Made by a program: the position numbers and the translations under genes. From the NCBI RefSeq assembly GCF_020733635.1, contig NZ_JAJFZL010000001.1, forward strand, positions 3,224,001 to 3,288,000: DNA of 64,000 nucleotides, in the 5' to 3' direction. Below, one piece after another: positions 38,687 through 47,346 of the stretch. Below the pieces are notes generated by a model that saw nothing but the letters and a program-made list of their open reading frames with translations, ran no database searches and had not been told where the DNA came from. Numbering within the stretch: the first letter of the stretch is position 1; each line of letters starts with the position of its first letter. This stretch comes from Nocardia spumae (GTDB lineage Bacteria > Actinomycetota > Actinomycetes > Mycobacteriales > Mycobacteriaceae).

Positions 38687-39673
38687 GTGCGGATTGGGCA
38701 ACAGCCGGGTGATGCGCATGGTTCCTCCGCGACGGCGCTCGCCGACCGTGTCCAGGGCAGTGGCCCGCTGTCGGCGCTGACCCGCCGGGTGCTCGCCTAC
38801 ATCGCCCTGACCAAGCCGCGCGTCATCGAGCTGCTGCTGGTCGCCACGATTCCGACCATGTTGCTCGCGGACCGCGGCCATGTCGACATCCGGCTCATCG
38901 TGGCCACCCTGTTCGGCGGCTGGATGGGCGCGGCCAGCGCCAATACGCTCAACTGTGTCGCCGACGCCGATATCGACAAGGTGATGAAGCGGACGTCCAA
39001 ACGTCCGCTCGCGCGCGAGGCGGTGCCGACGCGCAACGCCTTCGTCTTCGGCGTGCTCCTGGGCGCGGGCTCGTTCGCCTGGCTGTGGTGGCAGGCGAAT
39101 CTGCTGTCCGGGCTGCTCGTGGTCGCGACCATCCTGTTCTACGTCTTCGTCTACACCCTGGGCCTCAAGCGACGGACCTCGCAGAACGTGGTGTGGGGCG
39201 GTGCGGCCGGATGTATGCCGGTGCTCGTCGGCTGGTCGGCGGTCACCGGGACCATCGGATGGCCCGCGGTCGCGCTGTTCGCCGTCATCTTCTTCTGGAC
39301 GCCGCCGCACACCTGGGCGCTGGCCATGCGCTACAAGGACGACTACCGCGCCGCCGGGGTGCCGATGCTGCCGGTGGTGGCGACCGAACGCGCGGTCACC
39401 AAGCAGATCGTGGTCTACACCTGGTTGACGGTGCTGGCGACCTTGGCCCTGATTCCCGCGACCGGGGTGGTCTATGCCGCCGTGGCCATCGTGGCGGGCG
39501 CCTGGTTCCTGCTGATGGCCCATCAGCTCTATTCCGGTGTGCGGCGCGGTGCGTCGGTGAAACCGCTGCGACTGTTCCTGCAGTCGAACAACTACCTGGC
39601 CGTCGTGTTCTGCGGGCTGGCCGTGGACTCGGTCCTCGGCTGGCACACCATCGGCTCCACGCTGTTCGGCTGA
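38687..39673 (+). CDS. ctaB: protoheme IX farnesyltransferase (haem O synthase)
   Basis: This integral membrane prenyltransferase converts haem B to haem O for cytochrome aa3 oxidase. The 328-aa UbiA-family protein has the first Asp-rich motif [20 protein letters not shown] with [13 protein letters not shown], the second motif [20 protein letters not shown], and about nine membrane segments. GTG 38687 is chosen because GAGGAGAAACA lies just before it; an ATG 24 bp upstream has no ribosome site. CtaA, the next enzyme, is encoded 9 kb away. Confidence 0.95.
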   Translation: MRIGQQPGDAHGSSATALADRVQGSGPLSALTRRVLAYIALTKPRVIELLLVATIPTMLLADRGHVDIRLIVATLFGGWMGAASANTLNCVADADIDKVMKRTSKRPLAREAVPTRNAFVFGVLLGAGSFAWLWWQANLLSGLLVVATILFYVFVYTLGLKRRTSQNVVWGGAAGCMPVLVGWSAVTGTIGWPAVALFAVIFFWTPPHTWALAMRYKDDYRAAGVPMLPVVATERAVTKQIVVYTWLTVLATLALIPATGVVYAAVAIVAGAWFLLMAHQLYSGVRRGASVKPLRLFLQSNNYLAVVFCGLAVDSVLGWHTIGSTLFG

Positions 39674-39696
39674 CGCCGATCTCTCGGTGATCCTTC

Positions 39697-39728
39697 CCCC
39701 CGGATCTCGGTCGGCCCGAGACCGGGGG
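39697..39728. terminator. bidirectional hairpin between ctaB and convergent gene
   Basis: CCCCCGG-A-TCTCGG (39697-39710) pairs with CCGAGA-CCGGGGG (39716-39728) around a 5-nt loop, with a single bulged A. It lies between convergent genes. Confidence 0.75.
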
Positions 39729-39737
39729 TCGTTCGTG

Positions 39738-40904
39738 TCAGCCGGGGCAGCCGGGCTGGAACGGGTAGCAGGCGCGGCCGGGCGTCTGCGCCGGCACACT
39801 GAGTTCCGGGGCGGGGGTGTAATGCGTACTCGTCGTCGCGGTGTGATCGGTGGCCGGCCCGTGGGCCGGGCCGGTGTCACTGCGGCCACCCGCGGTGCAC
39901 ATGGCGACCGCGGCCAGCACCACCACCAGCAGGCCGAGCAGGACGAGTGGAACCACACCGCGGCGGCCGCCTCGCTGCGGCGGGGGCGCGGCCGGGCGTG
40001 GATCGAAGGGCACCGAATACGGCTGCTGATGCTGCTGTGCGTAGCCCGCTTCGGGCCGGGGCGGCACCGGCTGTCCCGGGAATCCGCCCGGCCCGCCGGT
40101 GGGCGGACCGGGCACCGGTCCCGGACCGGGCGCGGGCTGCCGCTCCGGGCCCGGCCGTGCCATCGATACCCCGCCCTGACCGGGCATGGCGGCGCCGACC
40201 GGCACGGGTGCGCCGCTGGGCACCGGGGCGCGGCCGGACCTACGTGAGGGGCGCGCCGCGCCGGGCGGGGCGGGCGGGGGAGTGCGCACGGTCTGGGCCG
40301 GGAAGCCCGCGGCGGTCAGGTCCGAATGAGTTGCGGCGGCGGCGAATCCGAACGCGCCGAGAGCCTGGGCGACCTGCGTCGCGTCCCAGGTGTCGGGCGC
40401 ATCGGCGGTGATCCGGGCGAAGTAGCTGCGCAGCGCGGCCGGTCCATCGCCGAGGACGATATCCATGCCGTCGGGCAGATCGCCCTTGTCGAGGGTGACC
40501 CTGCTGCCGAGTTGCGGCATGACCAACACCATCCCGGTGACGCCCACCCGCTCGCGTCCCGGCGCGGCGCGCAGCAGCTGCGCGATCTCACCGGTGCGCG
40601 CGCGGATCTCGGTCATCGGTTCGGTGCCGGCCTCGGTGCCCGCCAGTGGCGCGATCCGGTCGCCGATGGTCCAGGGCCGGTAACCGGAGACGGCCAGGGT
40701 GCCGCTCGCCCGCTCGGTGAAATCCTTGATCACCACGACGACGCAGGTCTTGGGCGTCCACACGATCACGTCCGCGGCTCCGGCCGCGACCACGGCGATA
40801 CCCGGTAGTGCGTGTGCGCCGGTCCAGGTCTTGAGCCAGTTCGCCACCGTCCGTTCGGAATTGGACAGCCGCGACGGATCGTCGTTGCGAACCTTCACCA
40901 ACAT
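39738..40904 (-). CDS. hypothetical protein with soluble N-terminal domain, proline-rich linker and one membrane segment
   Basis: I do not recognise a named family. The 388-aa product has an N-terminal globular domain (about 1-200; ERTVANWLKTWTGAHALPGI and VWTPKTCVVVVIKDF) faintly like NERD-type nuclease-related folds. A very proline/glycine-rich stretch (about 215-320) follows, then one membrane helix (VVPLVLLGLLVVVLAAVAMC) and a short outer tail with two cysteines (ACYPFQPGC). The topology suggests a cytosolic sensor or enzyme tethered to the membrane. ATG 40904 is the preferred start; 40949 is possible. It is convergent with ctaB. Confidence 0.65.
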   Translation of the reverse strand: MLVKVRNDDPSRLSNSERTVANWLKTWTGAHALPGIAVVAAGAADVIVWTPKTCVVVVIKDFTERASGTLAVSGYRPWTIGDRIAPLAGTEAGTEPMTEIRARTGEIAQLLRAAPGRERVGVTGMVLVMPQLGSRVTLDKGDLPDGMDIVLGDGPAALRSYFARITADAPDTWDATQVAQALGAFGFAAAATHSDLTAAGFPAQTVRTPPPAPPGAARPSRRSGRAPVPSGAPVPVGAAMPGQGGVSMARPGPERQPAPGPGPVPGPPTGGPGGFPGQPVPPRPEAGYAQQHQQPYSVPFDPRPAAPPPQRGGRRGVVPLVLLGLLVVVLAAVAMCTAGGRSDTGPAHGPATDHTATTSTHYTPAPELSVPAQTPGRACYPFQPGCPG

Positions 40905-41050
40905 CTGGATCAACCCCTGACCGATGCCTGCTGTGCCGGCCGCCCGCAACGGCCCGCGCGATCACGGTACGAGGGTACGGCGAAGCGGGCGAATCGGCTT
41001 GGGCGGCAGCACAGATCATCCACTATCGATGCGGCGGGGTCGTCGGCGGG

Positions 41051-42295
41051 TCACCCTTGCCGATGCCAGGCCGGATATCCGTCCGGCCGGACCAGTACCC
41101 GGGTGCCGTCGGTGGCGGCGTAGTCGGCGAAGGCGTGACCGCCGGTCGCCACCAGTTGATCGGGCTCGGCCGGTGTCCCTGGTGCGACGATCGAATATGC
41201 CCGCAGCCCTGCCCCTTCCACGCTGTGATCCGGTGTGCCGAACGACAGGTGTGTCGCGTGCGGGTCTCGGAACAGGTCGAACAGCCGCACGCTCGATCCG
41301 TCGGCCCGGTGCGGCGGGGCATCGGGTGCGCGATCTCCGGCGGTGAGCACACCGGTGTCGGCCGGGGCGCGGTAGCTGATGCCGAGCTGATGGGTCTCCG
41401 GGCCGCGCTCGAGCGCGGCCTCGCGGCCGTCGAGGTGTTTGTCGAGTAGTTCCGCGCTCAGGCCGAGTACACGCTGGGCCACTCCGCGGCGTTCGGATTC
41501 GTAGGTGCCCAGCGGTCGCTCGTCGCCGTCGAGGGCCGCGGCCAGTTTCCAGCCGAGGTTGTAGGCGTCCTGGATACCGGTGTTCATGCCCTGCCCGCCG
41601 GTCGGCGGGTGGGCATGGGCGGCGTCACCGGCGAGCAGGACCCGTCCCGCGCGGAAGTGCCGGGCCAGGCGAATGTTGGGCCGCCACAGCGTCGACCAGA
41701 TGGGCTCGCCGATGGTGATGCCGGTGCGGCCCGACATCCGATCCACATACCCCTGCAACAGCTCGCGAGACGGTTCGGCGGCCTGACCCAGCGGGGCCGC
41801 GAACTGGAACAGGGCGCCGCCCGGCAGTGGGGTCAGTGCGATCCCCTCGGTCGGAGCGTCCGCGGGGGCGAACCAGTAGCCGAAATCATGATCGAGCCCG
41901 TCGGCGGTGACGTCACCGAGCAGCATGCGGAGGGATTCGTCGGTGGTGCCCTCGAACGCGATGCCCAGGGCGCGGCGCACCGTGCTCGCCCCGCCGTCGG
42001 CGCCCACGAGATGGTCCGCGATCACCGTTTCGGTCCCGTCCGCGGTGGCCAGGGTGCCACCGATGTGGATGCGCATGAGCGGAGGTGGCGTTGCCGCGGC
42101 CAGGATCGCGTCGAGGACGCCGAGATCGTCGAAGACCTCCAGGGTGCGGGGCTGTATTCCGTCGCCCCGCGATCCGGAGAAGGGCGTCTCGGCCTTGTCG
42201 GCGACGCGCACGGCGATCCCGCGGCGCGCGAGGTCGATGGCGAGGGTGAGTCCGGTCGGACCGGCTCCGGCGATCAACACCGAGATCGTCGACAT
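41051..42295 (-). CDS. FAD-dependent aromatic-ring monooxygenase, internally shortened
   Basis: This is a class A flavoprotein hydroxylase (PheA/TfdB type) of 414 aa. It keeps the N-terminal ISVLIAGAGPTGLTLAIDLA, the DG motif LVGADGGASTVRRALGI and the GD motif GRVLLAGDAAHAHPPTGGQG followed by MNTGIQDAYNLGWKLA. The DG motif sits at about residue 100, whereas 150-160 is usual, so some 50-60 residues of the FAD/substrate domain are missing between IHIGG and TLATADGTE. The chain remains in frame but may be inactive. ATG 42295 abuts a broken tetR on the other strand. Confidence 0.7.
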   Translation of the reverse strand: MSTISVLIAGAGPTGLTLAIDLARRGIAVRVADKAETPFSGSRGDGIQPRTLEVFDDLGVLDAILAAATPPPLMRIHIGGTLATADGTETVIADHLVGADGGASTVRRALGIAFEGTTDESLRMLLGDVTADGLDHDFGYWFAPADAPTEGIALTPLPGGALFQFAAPLGQAAEPSRELLQGYVDRMSGRTGITIGEPIWSTLWRPNIRLARHFRAGRVLLAGDAAHAHPPTGGQGMNTGIQDAYNLGWKLAAALDGDERPLGTYESERRGVAQRVLGLSAELLDKHLDGREAALERGPETHQLGISYRAPADTGVLTAGDRAPDAPPHRADGSSVRLFDLFRDPHATHLSFGTPDHSVEGAGLRAYSIVAPGTPAEPDQLVATGGHAFADYAATDGTRVLVRPDGYPAWHRQG

Positions 42296-42787
42296 CACCA
42301 CGGCCGCCGGGCGCTCGGCGGGGTCGTTCTACAACCACTGCGCCGGCAAGGAGCAGCTCCTGCAGGCGCTGCTGGAAGACTTTGCCGCGGAAGGGATTCC
42401 TCTGCCGAGGACAGTGCCCACGATCCGGACTTCACCAAGCCCGACGCGGTCGGTTTCCATATCGAGCAGTACTGGACGTTCGCGCGCCGGCATTGGCCGG
42501 TGCTGCGGGCGGTCGCGCAGGCGGCTCTCGTGGACGAGGATTTCGCGCGGCCGGCGAGCAGATTCGGGATGGCCCAGCTGGAGGAGGTCGCCGATCACCT
42601 CGACGGATTCGACGCGGCCGGACTCCGGCTGCCCGGCACGCCCGAATTCAGTGTGGCGATGATGTTCCCGCTCGTACGGGCGGTGGTCGAGGCCGTCGAG
42701 GAGGGTGCGATCGACCTCGGGGACGAGCAGGCGGTCGCCGCGCTCACCCGATTCGTCTACCGCGGTCTCACCGGCCGCGACTACTGA
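42296..42787 (+). pseudogene. broken TetR-family regulator
   Basis: The remnant starts in the middle of a TetR helix-turn-helix (TTAAGRSAGSFYNHCAGKEQ, then LLQALLEDFAAE) with no start codon or first helix. Around 42385-42415 the reading frame shifts. The ligand domain continues in another frame (DPDFTKPDAVGFHIEQYW, then VLRAVAQAALVDEDF) to the stop at 42785-42787. Both the N-terminal loss and the frameshift argue for a pseudogene. It is head-to-head with the shortened monooxygenase, whose start codon touches the break, as if a deletion removed the shared promoter. Confidence 0.75.
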
Positions 42788-42791
42788 GCGA

Positions 42792-43757
42792 TCAGGGCAC
42801 CAGCACGATCGAACCGGTGGTGCGGCGCGCTTCCAGATCTCGATGGGCCCTTGCCGCGTCGGCGAGCGGATACTCCGCGCCGATCCGCAGCCGCAGCGAA
42901 CCGCCGGCGATGGCGTCGAGGACATCGCCCGCGCGCCAGACCAGTTCGGCCCGGTCCCGGGTGTAGTGGGCGAGTGTCGGCCGGGTGACGAACAACGATC
43001 CGGCCGGATTGAGCCGCTGCAGATCGAACGGCGGCACCTGACCGCTGGCGGCGCCGAAGAGCGCGAGCATGCCGCGGATGCGCAATGACGCCAGACTCGC
43101 TTCGAAGGTCGCCGCACCCACGCCGTCGTAGACCGCCGCCACGCCCGCGCCGTCGGTCAGCTCGCGAACCCGCTGGGCGAGATCGTCGCCGTAGCGCAGC
43201 ACGTGGGCGGCGCCGGCGCCGCGGGACAACTCCTCCTTGGCATCGGTGGAGACCGTGGTGATCACCCGGATATCGCGGGCCGCGGCCAGCTGGGTCAGCA
43301 GCAGGCCCACTCCGCCGGCGCCGGCGTGGACCAGAATCGTCTCCCCGGGCTCGGGCTTGTAGACCGATTCGATCAGATAGTGCGCGGTCATGCCCTGCAG
43401 CAGCGCCGAGGCCGCGACCGCCGCGGGCACCGCATCCGGTACCGCGACGGCTACCGCCTCGTTCACGGCGACCCGTTCGGCGTAGCTGCCCGGCGCGGCC
43501 GCCCACGCCACGCGATCACCGACGGTGAAATCGGTCACCTCGGAGCCGATCGCGGCGACCACGCCGGTGCCCTCCGACCCCGGAATGTAGGGCACCGCCT
43601 GCGGATAGGTCCCGGTGCGGATATAGGTGTCGATGAAATTGACACCGGCCGCCTCGGTGTCGACGAGCAGCTGATTCGGCCCGATGACGGGATCGTCGAC
43701 CTCGGTCGCGACGAGGACTTCGGGACCGCCGTGTTCGCTGACCTGGATGGCGCGCAT
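42792..43757 (-). CDS. quinone oxidoreductase / MDR-family NADPH reductase
   Basis: This is a 321-aa zinc-free medium-chain reductase of the quinone oxidoreductase group. The N-terminus MRAIQVSEHGGPEVLVATEV, VNFIDTYIRTGTYP, YIPGSEGTGVVAAIG and the cofactor loop LVHAGAGGVGLLLTQLA are all typical. It reduces quinones or enones with NADPH; the physiological substrate is unknown. It corresponds in position to the M. tuberculosis qor gene near ctaB. It ends 4 bp from the tetR remnant and starts at ATG 43757. Confidence 0.88.
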   Translation of the reverse strand: MRAIQVSEHGGPEVLVATEVDDPVIGPNQLLVDTEAAGVNFIDTYIRTGTYPQAVPYIPGSEGTGVVAAIGSEVTDFTVGDRVAWAAAPGSYAERVAVNEAVAVAVPDAVPAAVAASALLQGMTAHYLIESVYKPEPGETILVHAGAGGVGLLLTQLAAARDIRVITTVSTDAKEELSRGAGAAHVLRYGDDLAQRVRELTDGAGVAAVYDGVGAATFEASLASLRIRGMLALFGAASGQVPPFDLQRLNPAGSLFVTRPTLAHYTRDRAELVWRAGDVLDAIAGGSLRLRIGAEYPLADAARAHRDLEARRTTGSIVLVP

Positions 43758-43840
43758 GGAATCCAGTTCTACACCCGCGCCGGGGCCGGGCCACCGGTAG
43801 GGCGGCGAGGCGTCGACTACCGGGCGGTAAACTCGCCGTC

Positions 43841-44191
43841 ATGAGCGAAACCGCCACCGCGGCCCCGGTGCAGCCGTCCTCCGCCGTCATCGATTCGGTC
43901 AAGAAGTTCGTCGCCGAACACGGTGGCTCCGGAACCGCCGTACTGCAGCAGATCGGCCGGGTCGGGGTCCGCATCACCCTCGTCGGCGCCGATGGTGTGC
44001 TCGGCGATCGGGTGGTCGCGGATCTGGCGACCGCCAAGGCCGTGGTCGAGGCGGTCGACGGCCTCGCCGAGACCGAGCACTGGGATCGTGATCTGAGCGC
44101 CGCGGCCACCCCGGCCAAGGGACACTGGGCGCGGATGGCCGGATGGGTCGCCCATCAGACCCGGTTCCCGAAGGCGCGCAACGAGCGCTGA
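43841..44191 (+). CDS. conserved hypothetical protein (116 aa)
   Basis: This is a 116-aa soluble protein with no named domain I recognise. It is alpha/beta in character: SSAVIDSVKKFVAEHGGSGT, then VRITLVGADGVLGDRVVADL. It ends with a basic tail WARMAGWVAHQTRFPKARNER. The AKAVVEAVDGLAE stretch could be an amphipathic helix. It lies 83 bp from the divergent quinone reductase and 17 bp before the secreted dehydratase-like gene, so it may be co-transcribed with the latter. Confidence 0.6.
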   Translation: MSETATAAPVQPSSAVIDSVKKFVAEHGGSGTAVLQQIGRVGVRITLVGADGVLGDRVVADLATAKAVVEAVDGLAETEHWDRDLSAAATPAKGHWARMAGWVAHQTRFPKARNER

Positions 44192-44208
44192 CCCCGGCCG
44201 AGGTAATT

Positions 44209-44988
44209 GTGGTGATGCGATCGCGGGTGATCGCGGCCGCGACGGGTGCGGTAGCGGCGCTGCTGGCGCTGGTCGCCCCGGCGCGAGCACAGGCTCCGGA
44301 TGCGTTGCGCGTGTGTACGACAGGCGATTACCCGCCCTATTCGGTGACCGACGGCCAGGGCGGCTATCGCGGCATCGATATCGATCTGGTGCGCGATATG
44401 GCCGATGCGCTGCACCGGCAGGTGCGTTTCGTGCCGACCAGCTGGTCGTCGATGGGTGCCGACTTCGGCTCGCGCGCTTGTGATCTCGCGGTCGGCGGCA
44501 TCTCCGACTCCGCCGCGCGGCGGTCCTACGCCGATTTCTCGCTGAGCTACGGCACCGATGGTAAGGCGCCGATCGTGCGGGCCGCCGACGGCGACCGGTA
44601 CGCCACTGTCGCGGAGATCGATCAGCCGCAGGTCAGGGTGATCGTGAATCGTGGTGGTACCAACGAGCAGTTCGCTCGCGCCCACTTCCCGCACGCGCAA
44701 CTGACGGTGTGGCCGGACAACGTGACGATCTTCGATCAGATCTCGGCCGGTCGCGCCGATGTCTTCGTCACCGACTCGGTCGAGGGCCGCTATCGTGCCC
44801 GGCAGCATCCGGATCTGCGTGTGCTGCACCCCGAGGCGCCGTTCGACTCCTTCGGCAAGGTGTTCCTCGTGCCGAAGAACGATGCCCTCACCCTGCTGAT
44901 GGTGAACGGCTGGCTGGCGAGCCGCCTCGCCACCGGCGATATCGACCGCCGGTTCGACGCGTGGATCGGGCCGCACGCCACCGCCTGA
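44209..44988 (+). CDS. secreted cyclohexadienyl dehydratase-like / periplasmic-binding-fold protein
   Basis: This is a 259-aa exported protein. The N-terminus (RSRVIAAATGAVAALLALVA, then PARAQA) is a signal peptide with a probable cut after ARA. The mature part has the solute-binding (SBP type 3) fold beginning LRVCTTGDYPPYSVTDGQGG. Internal blocks DLAVGGISDSAARRSYADFS, DGKAPIVRA, NRGGTNEQFARAHFP, PDNVTIFDQISAGRADVFVT and DSVEGRYRARQHPDLRV resemble my recollection of Pseudomonas cyclohexadienyl dehydratase (PheC) more than amino-acid-binding proteins. No transporter permease is adjacent, which fits an enzyme. GTG 44209 (GAGG 5 nt upstream) or ATG 44215 starts it. Confidence 0.65.
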   Translation: MVMRSRVIAAATGAVAALLALVAPARAQAPDALRVCTTGDYPPYSVTDGQGGYRGIDIDLVRDMADALHRQVRFVPTSWSSMGADFGSRACDLAVGGISDSAARRSYADFSLSYGTDGKAPIVRAADGDRYATVAEIDQPQVRVIVNRGGTNEQFARAHFPHAQLTVWPDNVTIFDQISAGRADVFVTDSVEGRYRARQHPDLRVLHPEAPFDSFGKVFLVPKNDALTLLMVNGWLASRLATGDIDRRFDAWIGPHATA

Positions 44989-45022
44989 GCGCCGGGCGCG
45001 GCCGACGACGATAATCGGCGGG

Positions 45023-45895
45023 GTGACGGATAAACCGGCGAGCCGGACCGCGGTCCTGGTATGTCAGGGCCGGGCGGTGGCACACGACCGACTGGCGATC
45101 GGCGCGTTCTCCGATCCGATTGCGGCACAACTGCTTCGCGAGGACGAACGCGAAGCGGTGCGGCGCGCGCGGGCGGGGGAGCCGCCGCGGGGCTGGCGTG
45201 ACCGGCTCGAATACGAGATGCTCACCGCGACCGCCGCGGTACTGGCGACCCGGACGGCCGTCATCGACGATGCGATTCGCGCGGGCGGTGCCGGCCAGCT
45301 GGTGATTCTCGGCGCCGGCCTCGACGGGCGAGCCTGGCGGATGAGTGAACCGGCGGCCGAGGTCTTCGAGGTCGATCATCCTGCCTCACAAGCGGATAAG
45401 CGTGAGCGTGCGGCGGCACTGTCGCCCGTCGCGAAGTCGCTCACCCATGTTCCCGTGGAATTCGGCCGCGACGATCTGGGCGCGAGGCTGGCCGACGCGG
45501 GCCATCGGAACGCGGTAGCCACCACCTGGATCTGGGAAGGGGTGCTGCCGTATCTGACCCAGGCCCAGGTCGAGTCGACGCTGGCGATCGTCGCCGCTCG
45601 CAGTGCGCCGGGCAGCCGGCTGATCGCGACCTACCCCACGCCGAATCGGTTCGCCGGGCTCGGCCGCGCGGGGATGCGGATCTACAGCACGCTGACCGGT
45701 GCTCGCGATCCGCTGGCAGACGAACCACATCTGTCGGCGTGGTCACCGGCCGAGATGGACGCGCTGCTGACCCGGTTCGGGCTCACCGTGACCTCCGATG
45801 TCGAATTGATCGAGGTGGCCCGCCGGCTCGAGGTGCCGGCGCACCGGTCGCGAGCCTACGGACTGGGCCGCGTGGTGATCGCCGACCGGGAGTAG
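45023..45895 (+). CDS. class I SAM-dependent methyltransferase (LCM-like family)
   Basis: This is a 290-aa methyltransferase of the leucine-carboxyl-methyltransferase-like group that is greatly expanded in mycobacteria and nocardiae. Signatures are SRTAVLVCQGRAVAHDRLAI, FSDPIAAQLLREDE, QLVILGAGLDGRAWRM (SAM loop), VFEVDHPASQADKRER and TTWIWEGVLPYLTQAQVEST. The substrate is unknown. It begins 34 bp after the dehydratase-like gene. GTG 45023 is the start. Confidence 0.85.
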   Translation: MTDKPASRTAVLVCQGRAVAHDRLAIGAFSDPIAAQLLREDEREAVRRARAGEPPRGWRDRLEYEMLTATAAVLATRTAVIDDAIRAGGAGQLVILGAGLDGRAWRMSEPAAEVFEVDHPASQADKRERAAALSPVAKSLTHVPVEFGRDDLGARLADAGHRNAVATTWIWEGVLPYLTQAQVESTLAIVAARSAPGSRLIATYPTPNRFAGLGRAGMRIYSTLTGARDPLADEPHLSAWSPAEMDALLTRFGLTVTSDVELIEVARRLEVPAHRSRAYGLGRVVIADRE

Positions 45896-45901
45896 CCGGG
45901 A

Positions 45902-46117
45902 TCAGCCGCAGCAGCCGCCGCCGCAACAACCACCACCGGCGGCCGGGGCGGCGGGCGCGGCGGGCGCGGCCGATCCGGTGATGGCGACGGTGGTGAGCAG
46001 TTTGACCGTGTCCCGGTGACCGCCCGGACAGATCGCCGGGTCCCCGGATTCGCTCATGGGCCGGGTCAGTTCGAACGACTCCGTACATTCCCGGCAGCGG
46101 TAGGCATAGGTCGGCAT
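45902..46117 (-). CDS. FmdB-type zinc ribbon protein with cysteine-rich tail
   Basis: This is a 71-aa protein starting MPTYAYRCRECTESFELTRP, the CxxC half of the FmdB/CxxC regulatory zinc ribbon. The second metal pair is only partly present (ICPGGHRD: one cysteine and a histidine). After an Ala/Pro linker it ends in GGGCCGGGCCG, two vicinal cysteine pairs in a glycine-rich tail. The role is unknown; such proteins are proposed metal-dependent regulators. ATG 46117 is the start; the longer open frame upstream has no support. Confidence 0.75.
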   Translation of the reverse strand: MPTYAYRCRECTESFELTRPMSESGDPAICPGGHRDTVKLLTTVAITGSAAPAAPAAPAAGGGCCGGGCCG

Positions 46118-46274
46118 GGATGAATTATGTCCCAGCTCCGGCACCTGTGGTCGCGGGGTGAGCATCGGCCGTTCCTGTTGTCCGGCCGCGCATATTTCGC
46201 TTCGGCCCGGTGTATCCCGTGTTACCGTCCCGGACAAGTGTCCGGCCTTATGTCCGGGCGGAGGGAGTGCGGAG

Positions 46275-47333
46275 ATGTCGGCAACCTCGGGCGTCGTGGT
46301 CGACGCCGGGCAGATCTCACCGGATTGGCTGACCAACGCGCTGTCGGCGCCGGTGCGGGCGGTGACCGCGACGCCGGTCGGCACCGGGCAGATCGGTTCG
46401 GTCTTCCGGCTGGAGATCACCGGCGACGCCGCGCCGCGGCGCCTGATGGCGAAACTGCCTGCGGCCGATCCCGCCGCGCGCGCGATGCTGGCGGGCGCGT
46501 ATCGGCAGGAGATCCGCTTCTACACCGAGATCGCGCCGACCGTCGCGGTGCGCGTCCCCGGCTGCCGATACGCCGAATTCACCGCGGGCGGCGCGGAATT
46601 CACCCTGTTGCTCGACGATCTGGCCCCCGCTCGCCAGGGTGACCAGTTGTCGGGATGCTCGGTGGCGCAGGCTTACGCGGCGGTGCGCAACCTCGCCGGG
46701 TTGCACGGACCGCGCTGGTGCGACCCCGCGCTGGCCGACATCGACGGACTCGACCCCAACGGCCCGGCCGAGGCCGAGGCGCTGGCCGAATTGTACGGTC
46801 CCGCAACGGAGATCTTCCTCGAGCGGCTGGGGGAGCGGCTGGCGATCGAGGATCACGCCACCTTGCGCGGCTGTGTGCCCGATATCGCGGCGTGGCTCCT
46901 CGCGGCACCGGAGCGGTTCGCCCCGATCCACGGTGACTACCGGCTCGACAATCTGATGTTCGGCGCGGCCGGCGACACCGGCGACGTCGAAGTCTGGGCG
47001 GTGGACTGGCAGACGCTGGGAATCGGGCTGCCGGCGCGCGACCTGGCGTATTTCATCGCCACGAGTCTGGAACCCGAAGATCGGCGAGCACACGAAGACG
47101 ACCTCATCGAGGCGTATCACGGTGCTCTGAGCGCGCACGGTGTCACCGGATACACCCTCGAGTGCTGCCGGGCGGATTACGGCTTCGCGCTGGTGCAGTG
47201 CCCGCTGGTGGCGGTATTCGGCGCCGCCTACGGCACTCCGACCGCGCGCGGCGAGCAGATGTTCGCCGCGATGGTCCGCCGCAGCTGTGCCGCGATCCGC
47301 GACTGGGACGCGATCGGGCGACTGCCCGGATGA
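46275..47333 (+). CDS. APH-family phosphotransferase
   Basis: This is a 352-aa aminoglycoside-phosphotransferase-like kinase (EcKinase/APH fold). TGQIGSVFRLEITG is the glycine-rich loop, and the catalytic loop FAPIHGDYRLDNLMFG has the HGDxxxxN pattern. The metal-binding aspartate is in VWAVDWQTLGIGLPARDLAY. Relatives act on small alcohols, including antibiotics, choline or acyl-CoA-pathway intermediates; the substrate is unknown. ATG 46275 follows GGAGGGAG. It ends 13 bp before the convergent ctaA. Confidence 0.8.
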   Translation: MSATSGVVVDAGQISPDWLTNALSAPVRAVTATPVGTGQIGSVFRLEITGDAAPRRLMAKLPAADPAARAMLAGAYRQEIRFYTEIAPTVAVRVPGCRYAEFTAGGAEFTLLLDDLAPARQGDQLSGCSVAQAYAAVRNLAGLHGPRWCDPALADIDGLDPNGPAEAEALAELYGPATEIFLERLGERLAIEDHATLRGCVPDIAAWLLAAPERFAPIHGDYRLDNLMFGAAGDTGDVEVWAVDWQTLGIGLPARDLAYFIATSLEPEDRRAHEDDLIEAYHGALSAHGVTGYTLECCRADYGFALVQCPLVAVFGAAYGTPTARGEQMFAAMVRRSCAAIRDWDAIGRLPG

Positions 47334-47346
47334 GTCCGGGCCCGGA

